A DNA stretch of 64,000 bases from Roseovarius nubinhibens ISM (GTDB lineage Bacteria > Pseudomonadota > Alphaproteobacteria > Rhodobacterales > Rhodobacteraceae). The notes under the pieces were generated by a model. It searched no databases and was not told the origin of the DNA. It saw only the letters and a program-made list of their open reading frames with translations. Both the position numbers and the translations under genes were made by a program. The stretch spans positions 2,782,602-2,846,601 of the forward strand of contig NZ_CH724156.1 of NCBI RefSeq assembly GCF_000152625.1, in the 5' to 3' direction. Shown piece after piece: positions 1-7,878 of this stretch (position 1 is its first letter; the number at the start of each line of letters is the position of its first letter).

Positions 1-33
1 GCCCATAGCTAACTTTCTTGGGGGTGTGAGCCG

Positions 34-264
34 ATGAAGGCACGCGTGCATGTCATGTTGAAAAACGGGGTTCTCGATCCGCAGGGCGAGGCCGTGCGCC
101 ACGCGCTTGGCGCTTTGGGCTTTGACGGTGTCGAAGGCGTCCGCCAGGGCAAGGTGATCGAGCTCGATCTCGCCGATGGCACGAGCGAGGCACAGGTCAA
201 GGACATGTGCGAGAAGCTTCTCGCCAACACGGTGATCGAAAGCTACAGCGTGGAGATGATCTGA
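34..264 (+). CDS. purS: PurS subunit of phosphoribosylformylglycinamidine (FGAM) synthase
   Basis: This 76-residue protein is the small subunit of the three-part FGAM synthase (PurS, PurQ, PurL) of de novo purine synthesis, in the cytosol. It bridges the glutaminase PurQ and the synthetase PurL. Its length and its pattern (a start [18 protein letters not shown] and a mid-protein GVEGVRQGK) match the PurS family. The ATG follows a G-rich stretch (gggggtgtg at 20-28) that can act as a ribosome site. The TGA stop shares one base with the purQ start, so the two are translationally coupled. The 33 bases before it hold only the end of the preceding gene or a spacer and cannot be assigned. Confidence 0.96.
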   Translation: MKARVHVMLKNGVLDPQGEAVRHALGALGFDGVEGVRQGKVIELDLADGTSEAQVKDMCEKLLANTVIESYSVEMI

Positions 265-932
265 TGCACGCAGCGGTCGTTGTCTTCCCCGGTTCGAACT
301 GCGACCGCGATCTGGCGGTGGCCTTCGAGCGCGCCGGTGCCAAGGTCAGCATGGTCTGGCACAAGGACACCGATATGCCCAAGGGCGTCGACATCATCGG
401 CGTGCCGGGGGGCTTTTCCTTTGGCGATTATCTGCGCTGCGGGGCGATTGCCGCCAATTCGCCGATCTGCCGCTCGGTCGTGGCCCATGCCGAGCGCGGC
501 GGCTATGTTCTCGGCGTCTGCAACGGCTTTCAGATCCTGACCGAAACCGGCCTTCTGCCGGGGGTTCTGCTGCGCAATGCGGGGCTCAAGTACATCTGCA
601 AACCCGTTGATCTCAAGGTGGAAACCAGCGACAGCGCCTTTACCACGGGCTATGCCGCGGGCAGCACCATGACCGTGCCGATTGCCCATCATGACGGCAA
701 TTACTTTGCCGATGACGAGACGCTGGCGCGGCTCAAGGGTGAGGACCGCGTGGCGTTCCGCTATGCCGAAAACCCGAACGGGTCGCGCGACGATATCGCC
801 GGCATCCTTTCGGACAACCGGCGGGTTCTCGGCATGATGCCGCATCCCGAGCGGATGGCGGAAAAGTCCCATGGCGGCACCGATGGCGCGGCCATGTTCA
901 CCGGGTTGGTGGACCAGCTTGCCACCGCCTGA
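264..932 (+). CDS. purQ: PurQ glutaminase subunit of FGAM synthase
   Basis: PurQ (222 residues) is the class I glutamine amidotransferase that supplies ammonia to PurL for the FGAR to FGAM step. The nucleophile is Cys86 in GVCNGFQ, and the catalytic His and Glu are in MMPHPERM near the C-terminus. The oxyanion region is [12 protein letters not shown] longer frame reaches back into purS, but the ATG at 264, which overlaps the purS stop by one base, gives the standard family start ([16 protein letters not shown]). PurL is not in the window; it is probably encoded elsewhere. Confidence 0.97.
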   Translation: MHAAVVVFPGSNCDRDLAVAFERAGAKVSMVWHKDTDMPKGVDIIGVPGGFSFGDYLRCGAIAANSPICRSVVAHAERGGYVLGVCNGFQILTETGLLPGVLLRNAGLKYICKPVDLKVETSDSAFTTGYAAGSTMTVPIAHHDGNYFADDETLARLKGEDRVAFRYAENPNGSRDDIAGILSDNRRVLGMMPHPERMAEKSHGGTDGAAMFTGLVDQLATA

Positions 933-956
933 GGCGGCGCTCCGCGCATCGCCACG

Positions 957-977
957 GCAGGGCCGAAAAGGCCCTGC
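957..977 (+). terminator. Hairpin after purQ
   Basis: A perfect 8-bp stem (gcagggcc / ggccctgc) closes a gaaaa loop 25 bases after the purQ stop. No T-tract follows on the plus strand, so it may work as a Rho-independent terminator only weakly, or as an mRNA 3'-end stabiliser before the next gene. Confidence 0.5.
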
Positions 978-1009
978 AACCCCCATGATTTTGCGCTAGA
1001 ATTGTGGGT

Positions 1010-2770
1010 ATGAGCACATCCGATACCCCGGCTATTCGCAGACGTGCGCGGACCACCAGTTGGACCGTGCGCATTCTGCTTATCCTGATGACATCGCTGG
1101 CAATTGCCACGGTGATCGTCACCAACAAGCTGCTCACCGACCGGTTTACCGAAACCACCCGCAACCGGGCCGAGCTGCGGCTTGTGCTCTATTCCGGCAA
1201 CCTGCTGAGCGAATTGCGGCAAAACGCCATTGTGCCACAGCTTCTGGCGCGGGATCCGACGCTCATCGGGGCGCTCAATTCCGGCGATTACACGCAATCG
1301 ACGCAGCGGTTGATTTCCTTTCTGGGTGAGATCGGCGCCGCCTCATTGACGCTGCTCGACAAGGATGGGCGCAATGTCGCCTCGACCGACCGAAATTCGC
1401 TCGGGGCGAGCCACAAGCAGGCGCCGTATTTCATTGATGCGATCCGGTCGAAAGACACTGTTTTCAAGGTGTTGCGCCGCGAAACGGGCAAGTATGACTT
1501 TTTCTATTCGCGCCGCATCGAAAGCCAGAGCAACCTCGTCGGGGTGATCGTCGTCGAGGTCGATCTGGCCAAGTTCGAACGGGCCTGGGCGGGGATTTCC
1601 GACGCGGTTCTGGTGTCCGACAGTGAGGGCCGCATCATCCTGTCGACCGAGCCGCGCTGGCGTGGTCTGCTGGAAAGCGAGGCGCTCGCGCGGCAGACCC
1701 CCATCGGCGCGATCGAACGGGCCATTCAGGCCACCTCGGATTGGACGGCGCTGCCGGCCGATGCCTATCTCAAGGGCGAGGCGGTGATGCGGGTCGAGGG
1801 GCGCGTGGCCTTTCGCGGCTGGCGGATCGCCAGTTTCACCAATTACGAGGGCGTGCGCGAAAAGGTAAACGGGGTGCTGGCGCTCGAGATCATGGGATTC
1901 GCGATCCTGCTGGCGCTGGCCTTCTATTTCCTCAATCGCAAGACGGCGGTGCGGGCCGCGCTGTTTCAGCGGGAATCGGCAGAGCTTCGCGCATTGAACG
2001 CGCGGCTCCAGCGGGAAATCGCCGAGCGGGAGCGGGTGCAAGAGACCCTCGCCGTGGCCGAACAGACGCTGGCGCAGAGCTCGAAACTCGCCGCATTGGG
2101 CGAGATGTCGGCGGCGGTGAGCCATGAGCTCAACCAGCCTCTGGCAGCGATGAAGACCTATCTCGCGGGGGCGCGGCTCTTGCTCAACCGGAACCGGCCT
2201 GACGAGGCGCTGTCCTCCTTTCAGCGGATCGACGATCTCATCGAGCGGATGGGGGCGATCACCCGCCAGCTCAAATCCTATGCGCGTCACGGTGGCGATC
2301 AGTTTGTGCCCGTAAACTTGGGGGATTCTCTCAATTCCGCCCTTGGTTTGATGGAGCCCCAGCTGCGTCAGCACCATGTCCGCATCACCCGCACCTTGCC
2401 TGACCGGCCCGTCATGGTGATGGGCGACCGGGTGCGGATCGAGCAGGTGATGATCAACCTGTTGCGCAATGCGCTCGACGCGACGCGGGGCGTGGAAGAG
2501 GCGCAGATCGACCTCTTGCTCGCCGCGGGCGAGACCGCCACGCTCACGGTGCGCGACAATGGTCACGGGCTCAGCGATATCGATAACCTCTTTGAGCCCT
2601 TCTATACGACCAAGGCACCGGGCGACGGTGTCGGGCTTGGTCTTGCCATTTCTTCGGGTATCGTCAACGACCTCGGGGGACGCCTTACCGCCCGCAATGC
2701 GGCGGACGGGGGGGCTGTATTTGAAGTTCAATTACCTATCTTGCCGGAAGAAACCCGAGCAGCGGAGTAG
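1010..2770 (+). CDS. dctB: DctB-type membrane sensor histidine kinase
   Basis: This is a 586-residue sensor kinase of the C4-dicarboxylate type that should phosphorylate the regulator encoded 7 bases downstream. Order of parts: transmembrane helix about 18-38, a periplasmic PDC/dCache-like sensor region, a second helix about 288-308, a coiled-coil linker, then the HisKA domain with His372 in AVSHELNQPL. The ATPase domain has the N box NLLRNALDAT, DNGHGL, FEPFYTTK and GVGLGLAIS. The asparagine after the phospho-His motif (HELNQPL) is typical of the DctB/NtrB branch. A GTG six bases earlier (1004) is a possible alternative start; neither has a clear Shine-Dalgarno sequence. No dctPQM or dctA transporter is nearby, so the dicarboxylate signal is inferred from family and gene order only. 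Confidence 0.85.
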   Translation: MSTSDTPAIRRRARTTSWTVRILLILMTSLAIATVIVTNKLLTDRFTETTRNRAELRLVLYSGNLLSELRQNAIVPQLLARDPTLIGALNSGDYTQSTQRLISFLGEIGAASLTLLDKDGRNVASTDRNSLGASHKQAPYFIDAIRSKDTVFKVLRRETGKYDFFYSRRIESQSNLVGVIVVEVDLAKFERAWAGISDAVLVSDSEGRIILSTEPRWRGLLESEALARQTPIGAIERAIQATSDWTALPADAYLKGEAVMRVEGRVAFRGWRIASFTNYEGVREKVNGVLALEIMGFAILLALAFYFLNRKTAVRAALFQRESAELRALNARLQREIAERERVQETLAVAEQTLAQSSKLAALGEMSAAVSHELNQPLAAMKTYLAGARLLLNRNRPDEALSSFQRIDDLIERMGAITRQLKSYARHGGDQFVPVNLGDSLNSALGLMEPQLRQHHVRITRTLPDRPVMVMGDRVRIEQVMINLLRNALDATRGVEEAQIDLLLAAGETATLTVRDNGHGLSDIDNLFEPFYTTKAPGDGVGLGLAISSGIVNDLGGRLTARNAADGGAVFEVQLPILPEETRAAE

Positions 2771-2777
2771 AAAGAAT

Positions 2778-4112
2778 ATGTCCAAAGCCATGAAAATCGC
2801 CATTGTCGATGATGAGAAGGACATGCGCCAATCGATCAGCCAATGGCTCGCCCTGTCAGGCTATGACACGGAGACCTTTGCCAGCGCCGAAGATGCGCTC
2901 AAGAAACTCGGCCCCGATTATCCCGGGATCGTGGTGAGCGATATCAAGATGCCCGGCATGGACGGGATGCAATTCCTCAAGAAGCTGATGGGGGCCGACA
3001 GCACGCTGCCGGTGATCATGATCACCGGCCATGGCGATGTGCCCATGGCGGTGGAGGCGATGCGCGTGGGGGCGTTCGATTTCCTCGAGAAGCCCTTCAA
3101 CCCGGATCGGATGAACGAGCTTGCCAAAAAGGCCACCAATGCGCGGCGGATGACGCTCGATGCGCGGGCGCTGCGCCGTGAGCTGAGCGATGGCGGCCAG
3201 CTCATGAAAAAGCTCATCGGGTCGAGCCCGGTGATGGAGCGGCTCAAGGAAGACATCCTCGATCTCGGTCAGGCCGATGGCCATGTGTTGATTGATGGCG
3301 AAACCGGCACCGGCAAGACGCTGGTGGCGCATGCGCTGCATGCGGTCGGCGCGCGGGCGGGCAAGAAATTCGTGCTCGTCTCCTGCGCGGCCTTCGAGGA
3401 AGAGGCGCTGATGAAGCGGCTCTTTGGCCCGATGAACCCCGAGGACAGCCGTCTTCCGGCGGTGGAAGAGGCGCGCGGCGGCACGCTCGTTCTCGAAGAT
3501 ATCGAGGCGCTGAGCGAAACGGCGCAGGCGCGGCTTTTGACCTTTATCAACGATGAGGGCACGCCGCCCGAAACGCGGATCGTGGCCATTTCGAACCTGC
3601 AGGACGAGGGGCGCACCTCTGAGGATGCGCTGCGCTCGGATCTCTTTTACCGGCTGGCGGCGCTGCGCATCACCGTGCCGCCGCTGCGCCAGCGCGGCGA
3701 GGATATCCTGACGCTCTTCACCCGGTTCACCGAAGAATTCTCGGACGATTACGGCTGTGACGCGCCGCAGGTGAGCGCCCAGGAGGCGGCGCAGCTCTTG
3801 CAGGCGCCCTGGCCGGGCAATGTGCGACAGCTCTTTAACGTGGCCGAACGCGCGGTGCTGCAATCGCGCCGGGGCAGTGGCACGATCGTGTCGCTCCTGA
3901 TGTCGGATCATCAGGAAATGCAGCCCGTGATGACCACCGAAGGCAAGCCTCTCAAGGAATATGTCGAGGCGTTCGAGCGGATGCTCATCGACAACACGAT
4001 GCGCCGCCACAAGGGCAGCATCGCGAGCGTCATGGACGAGCTCTGCCTGCCGCGCCGGACCCTGAACGAGAAGATGGCCAAATACGGGCTGCAGCGGTCG
4101 GATTACCTGTGA
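2778..4112 (+). CDS. dctD: DctD-type response regulator lacking the sigma54-contact loop
   Basis: This is a 444-residue regulator with a receiver domain (phospho-acceptor Asp55 in VSDIKMPGMDG), an AAA+ domain and a Fis-type helix-turn-helix (about 413-439). The P-loop GETGTGKT (174-181) and the arginine-containing WPGNVRQLFNVAERAV are kept. The loop that should carry GAFTGA is missing: the protein runs from RLFGPMNPEDSRLP directly to GGTLVLEDIEAL, about five residues shorter than NtrC-type proteins. The Walker B acidic pair reads ED where the family normally has DE. GAFTGA contacts sigma54, so this protein probably does not activate sigma54 promoters in the standard way. The ATG at 2778 has a weak purine-rich site (aaagaa); ATG 2790 is an alternative. 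It forms an operon with dctB. Confidence 0.85.
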   Translation: MSKAMKIAIVDDEKDMRQSISQWLALSGYDTETFASAEDALKKLGPDYPGIVVSDIKMPGMDGMQFLKKLMGADSTLPVIMITGHGDVPMAVEAMRVGAFDFLEKPFNPDRMNELAKKATNARRMTLDARALRRELSDGGQLMKKLIGSSPVMERLKEDILDLGQADGHVLIDGETGTGKTLVAHALHAVGARAGKKFVLVSCAAFEEEALMKRLFGPMNPEDSRLPAVEEARGGTLVLEDIEALSETAQARLLTFINDEGTPPETRIVAISNLQDEGRTSEDALRSDLFYRLAALRITVPPLRQRGEDILTLFTRFTEEFSDDYGCDAPQVSAQEAAQLLQAPWPGNVRQLFNVAERAVLQSRRGSGTIVSLLMSDHQEMQPVMTTEGKPLKEYVEAFERMLIDNTMRRHKGSIASVMDELCLPRRTLNEKMAKYGLQRSDYL

Positions 4113-4141
4113 TCGGCGCGCGTCAAAGCGCAAAATAGGCT

Positions 4142-4157
4142 GCGGGCCCGGGCCCGC
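4142..4157 (-). terminator. 16-bp palindrome at the end of the PHP/amidohydrolase operon
   Basis: A perfect palindrome gcgggcccgggcccgc lies between two convergent stops. Read on the minus strand it is followed by agcctatttt, so a T-run appears a few bases after the stem. This suits termination of the minus-strand operon; it may also block plus-strand transcripts from dctD. Confidence 0.55.
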
Positions 4158-4159
4158 GC

Positions 4160-5089
4160 CTAGAGTTCCTCGAACCAGATCGGGTTGGCCCAGGCCCGGC
4201 GGCCTGCGGCATCGACCACGGTGACCCGTATCCAGGGGCTGGCCGCGAACCGGTCGAGCGGCATGCGCGCGCGGGTCATCGATGCGCCATGCACGGCCCC
4301 CGCGGCCGAACCTTGGCCCGCGACGACGAGCGTGCTCACCGCCGTGCTTTCGACGAGGACATTCTCGTCCTCGATCCGGATGTCGTGGAGTTCCGGCCCT
4401 TGGCTCGAATAGAAGGCGCCGGATGTGAGCGCAGATAGAAGCGCCTCGGGGCTGTTCTCGGACGCCTTGACCATGACCCAGCCGCCAAAGAAGTCGGGCC
4501 CGGCGAAATGCGCGTCATCGGTGGCGCAGAGCGTCAGGCGGCGGCCTTCGGAGAGCAGCAGATCGAGCGTGTGAAACCCGTCGGGCCGGTCGCATTCCAC
4601 GGCGCAGCCATGGTTGTAAATCTCGACGGCATGGGCCTCGGTGATGCTGCGCGCATCATTGAGGGTCATGCCCGACCATTGCGGATGGGCGATGGCCACA
4701 AAGGCCCCGGCGGCGCGGGCGCGGGCGGCAATCTCTGGCCCGGTTTCCTGATCCTCGACGGTGAAGAAATGCGGCGCATTGGGACGTGCGAAATCTCGGG
4801 GCAGACCTACCGCGAGCACATGCCAGATCTCGCCATTTTCCATCGCGCCCGAATGCAGCTCGGCCCCAAGGATGGTGGTGAACTCATCGCGGCGATAGCC
4901 GGTGGTGTCGGTGATCGGATAGTCATAAAGCCCGACAAAATGATCGGTCAGGGCCAGAAAATCATAGCCCTCGGCGTGGTAGCGGCGGCAGACCTCTTCG
5001 GGCGGCAACACGCCGTCGGAGCGGTCGGAATGGGTGTGCAGATTGCCGCGCCAGAAACGCCCAGGGTTGGTAAAGGCCGCCAGCGTCAT
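4160..5089 (-). CDS. PHP-domain metal-dependent hydrolase
   Basis: This 309-residue protein is of the PHP (polymerase and histidinol phosphatase) superfamily, cytosolic. The metal-binding motif NLHTHSDRSDG is at residues 16-26, followed by LALTDHF, a histidine in AIAHPQW, and ATDDAH late in the barrel; together these give the usual multinuclear metal site. Known relatives act as phosphoesterases, but no specific substrate can be read from the sequence. It lies 15 bases after the amidohydrolase gene in the same direction and is surely co-transcribed, so the pair may act on a common substrate. Confidence 0.85.
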   Translation of the reverse strand: MTLAAFTNPGRFWRGNLHTHSDRSDGVLPPEEVCRRYHAEGYDFLALTDHFVGLYDYPITDTTGYRRDEFTTILGAELHSGAMENGEIWHVLAVGLPRDFARPNAPHFFTVEDQETGPEIAARARAAGAFVAIAHPQWSGMTLNDARSITEAHAVEIYNHGCAVECDRPDGFHTLDLLLSEGRRLTLCATDDAHFAGPDFFGGWVMVKASENSPEALLSALTSGAFYSSQGPELHDIRIEDENVLVESTAVSTLVVAGQGSAAGAVHGASMTRARMPLDRFAASPWIRVTVVDAAGRRAWANPIWFEEL

Positions 5090-5104
5090 GTGATGCTCCT
5101 ATGA

Positions 5105-6763
5105 TTAGGCTTGATAGGTGATATGGCCGCCGCAGATCGTGGTGATCGGGCTGGCCTGACCCAATGTGTCGGGCGCCATATCATCCAGATTGCGTGACAG
5201 GATCACGACATCACCCAGCATACCGGGCGCGAGCCGGCCTTTCTGGGTCTCGTTGAACTCGACCCAAGCCGCGTCGCGCGTGTAACTCGCCAGCGCCTCG
5301 TCGAGCGTCTGCGCCTGGTTGTCGCCCCAATCCTCGGAAAGATCGCGCGGGGCAACCGCGCCTTGGATCGTCGGCATGACGGGGACGGGAACCACCGGCC
5401 AGTCGGTCGAAAAGATCAGATGCGCGCCGCTGTCGCGCATGTTGCGCCAGCCAAAGGCGCGGGGGCGTTGGTGCGCATGCAGGATTTCGCCCGGTGCATA
5501 GGGCGGAAAGAAGCCGCCGCGCGGCGAATGCAGCGGCTGCATCGAGGCCACGACGCCGAGCGCGGCAAAGCGCGGCAGATCGTCGGGGTGGAGCGATTCC
5601 ACATGTTCGATCCGGTGGCGGCTGTCGCGCGGGCCATTGGCCTTTTGCGCCGCCTCATAGGCGTCGAGCACCTGCCGCACCGCGCCGCACCCGACACAAT
5701 GCACCGAGACCTGAAGCCCCATCGCATCGGCGCGGGTCACCAGTTCGTTCATATGATCAGGCGCGAATATTTGCTCGCCGATGCTGTCGCTGCCGGGGTA
5801 GGGCTCGCACATGAGCGCGGTGCCGCTGTCGAGCACCCCATCGGCAAAGAGCTTGACCCGCCGCGACCAGAGCCAGTCGGAGGCATAGCGCCCCATCTCC
5901 TGCGCCTCGGAGAGCCGGTCGAGCGGATCGGTGTTGAGCATATGCATGGGCACTTCGCCACGCACGATGTAATGGCCCTCGTCGAGCAATTCCTGCAGCA
6001 ATTCAAGCTGATAGAGGTTGCCATCCATGTTGTGAAAACTGGTGATGCCATTTTCGGCCAGATGGTTGAGCCCGCGCAAAAGCGCCGCTTTGTCGGTGGC
6101 GCGGGCGGCGGCATCGGGGGCCACCTCCGGGTTGCGCCCGGTGGTCAGGCCGAGATATTCGCGGCCGCCGGTGGGCATATGGGCCAGAAGCGGCATGAAG
6201 GCCGGAAACTCGAAAAGCGCGCCGGTGGCGGTGCCATCAGCGGCCATTTCGACGGTGGCGCCTTGCGGCATATCCGCCCCGTGCAAGAGACCGGCGAGGG
6301 TCAGCGCGGGGGTGTTGGCCCAGACGGTGTGATGGTCGGCGGCCATGACGGCCATGGGCCGGTCGGGCAGGATCGCATCGAGCGCCTGACGGGTGATCGG
6401 CGCGCCGCCCAAGAGGCCATATTCCGCGCCCACGGCCAGCAACACCTTGGCATCGCTATCTGTTTCGGCCCGTTGCCGAAGGAGCCGGGCCGCGTCCTCG
6501 GCATGCGAGATGCCCGCGAGATTGAGCAGCTCAAGCTCGACCGCGCCGGAGAAAAGGTGGATATGGCTTTCGATAAAGCCTGGCAGGACGGTGCCGCCCT
6601 GGGCGTCGACGATCTCTGTGTCAGGCCCGGCGAGGTCGCGAATATCGCTCTCGCTGCCGACAGCGGTGATCCGACCGTCGGTGATGGCGAGGGCCGAGGC
6701 CGTGGGGCGGGCCGGGTCGAATGTCTTGAGATGCCCGTTGAGGATGATCAGATCGGCGGCCAT
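5105..6763 (-). CDS. YtcJ-like amidohydrolase (amidohydrolase 3 family)
   Basis: This 552-residue metal-dependent hydrolase has the amidohydrolase-3 layout: an N-terminal beta domain (MAADLIILNGHLKTFD, TVLPGFIESH), the HxH metal motif in ESHIHLFSG, then KLFADGVLDSGTA, VHCVGCGAVRQVLDAYE, RHRIEHVE and FSTDWPV, which supply the remaining histidines and the catalytic Asp. Related enzymes hydrolyse amides, carbamates or cyclic ureas; the substrate here is unknown. It has no signal peptide. First gene of a two-gene operon with the PHP protein. Confidence 0.88.
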   Translation of the reverse strand: MAADLIILNGHLKTFDPARPTASALAITDGRITAVGSESDIRDLAGPDTEIVDAQGGTVLPGFIESHIHLFSGAVELELLNLAGISHAEDAARLLRQRAETDSDAKVLLAVGAEYGLLGGAPITRQALDAILPDRPMAVMAADHHTVWANTPALTLAGLLHGADMPQGATVEMAADGTATGALFEFPAFMPLLAHMPTGGREYLGLTTGRNPEVAPDAAARATDKAALLRGLNHLAENGITSFHNMDGNLYQLELLQELLDEGHYIVRGEVPMHMLNTDPLDRLSEAQEMGRYASDWLWSRRVKLFADGVLDSGTALMCEPYPGSDSIGEQIFAPDHMNELVTRADAMGLQVSVHCVGCGAVRQVLDAYEAAQKANGPRDSRHRIEHVESLHPDDLPRFAALGVVASMQPLHSPRGGFFPPYAPGEILHAHQRPRAFGWRNMRDSGAHLIFSTDWPVVPVPVMPTIQGAVAPRDLSEDWGDNQAQTLDEALASYTRDAAWVEFNETQKGRLAPGMLGDVVILSRNLDDMAPDTLGQASPITTICGGHITYQA

Positions 6764-6840
6764 GGCGCGTCTCCCTTCGTGCCTGTGTCATGCGTCGTTG
6801 AGGCGCAGTCTGGGGGCAAAAGGGCGCGGGCTGCAAGAGC

Positions 6841-7878
6841 TCAGATCGCGGCGTGCTCGGCCCGCATCTGGTCGAGCACGCGGGCGATGCCGTCGGCCTC
6901 GGTCTCGATCGAGAAATGCGCGGTCGCGGCGTCGCGGGCGGCGCGGGACATGGCGGTGTGGCGGGCCGGATCGGAGAGCAGGGCAGAGATGGCCTGGGCC
7001 GCGTCCGCGGGGGCGTCGCTGGTGATCAGCCCGGTGCTGCTCTGACCTGCGAAGCTGCGGTAGTAACCGGCGTCGGTGGCCACGAAAGGCACGCCGCTCG
7101 CCATGCCCTCAAGCGGGGCCATGCCATAGCCCTCGTAGCGCGGCAGCTGCACCACGAGCGACAGCGCGCGCATCAAGGCGGGCAGCTCGGCGGCGGCGAC
7201 CTCGCCGGGAAAAAACAAGCGATCCGAGAGGCCTGCGGCACGAACTTGCGCCTTGAGCCCGTCGAGAAAGGCCTCATGCTTGCCGCCTGCGCGGCCGATG
7301 ACCAAGGCGGTCAACCCGGGGTGATCCGGCAGCAGGCGCAGCATGGCCTCGACGAAACGGTCGGTGCCTTTTTCGGGGCGGATGCGGCCGATGGTGGCGA
7401 GGCCTTGCTGTCCCGGGTAGCCGGTTTCAGCCCAAGCCGCCGCGCGGTCGGGTGCGGGGGTGAAGCGGGCGCAATCGACCCCATGCGGCACCACGGCGCG
7501 GACATGGGGGACATAGGTCGCAGCGGCCTCGGTCGTCGCAATCACCGCGTCCATCCGCGAGATCAGCCAGCGGGGAAAGGCCGAATGGCGGCGCTGCGCG
7601 GCCGAGGTGAACAGGATCCGGACGGGCAGGCGGAGGAGGTCGCGGGCGAGGAGGGCGGTGCGCATCTCGGTGTTGCGGCGGACGTGCCAGAGGGTGAGGC
7701 CGGGGCCGCGGGAGAGGCGGAGGGCCTCGGATTTGGAAATCGGGTCCGGGCAGCCGGGCAGCGGGTGGCCTGCGAGGCGCAGGTCGTAGCGGTCGGAAAG
7801 CGCCCGTGTGACGCCGGCTGCGGTGGCCGAGACGCCGGTGAAATTGCGGTTGAAATTGGTGACGATCAGATCGGTCAT
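6841..7878 (-). CDS. LPS core glycosyltransferase, GT4 family (LpcC-like)
   Basis: This 345-residue GT-B glycosyltransferase has the retaining EX7E motif (EGYGMAPLE) after the nucleotide-sugar region (GRIRPEKGTDRFVEAM). The N-terminus (VTNFNRNFTGVSATAAGV) resembles rhizobial LpcC mannosyltransferases, which add the first core sugar to Kdo. Its ATG overlaps the waaA stop by four bases (ATGA), which fits a joint role in building the inner LPS core on the cytoplasmic face of the inner membrane. The exact sugar is inferred, not shown. Confidence 0.8.
   Translation of the reverse strand: MTDLIVTNFNRNFTGVSATAAGVTRALSDRYDLRLAGHPLPGCPDPISKSEALRLSRGPGLTLWHVRRNTEMRTALLARDLLRLPVRILFTSAAQRRHSAFPRWLISRMDAVIATTEAAATYVPHVRAVVPHGVDCARFTPAPDRAAAWAETGYPGQQGLATIGRIRPEKGTDRFVEAMLRLLPDHPGLTALVIGRAGGKHEAFLDGLKAQVRAAGLSDRLFFPGEVAAAELPALMRALSLVVQLPRYEGYGMAPLEGMASGVPFVATDAGYYRSFAGQSSTGLITSDAPADAAQAISALLSDPARHTAMSRAARDAATAHFSIETEADGIARVLDQMRAEHAAI

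Noticed and set aside
243-986. 247-residue minus-strand frame over purQ
   Set aside because: Shadow of purQ, whose catalytic residues are intact.
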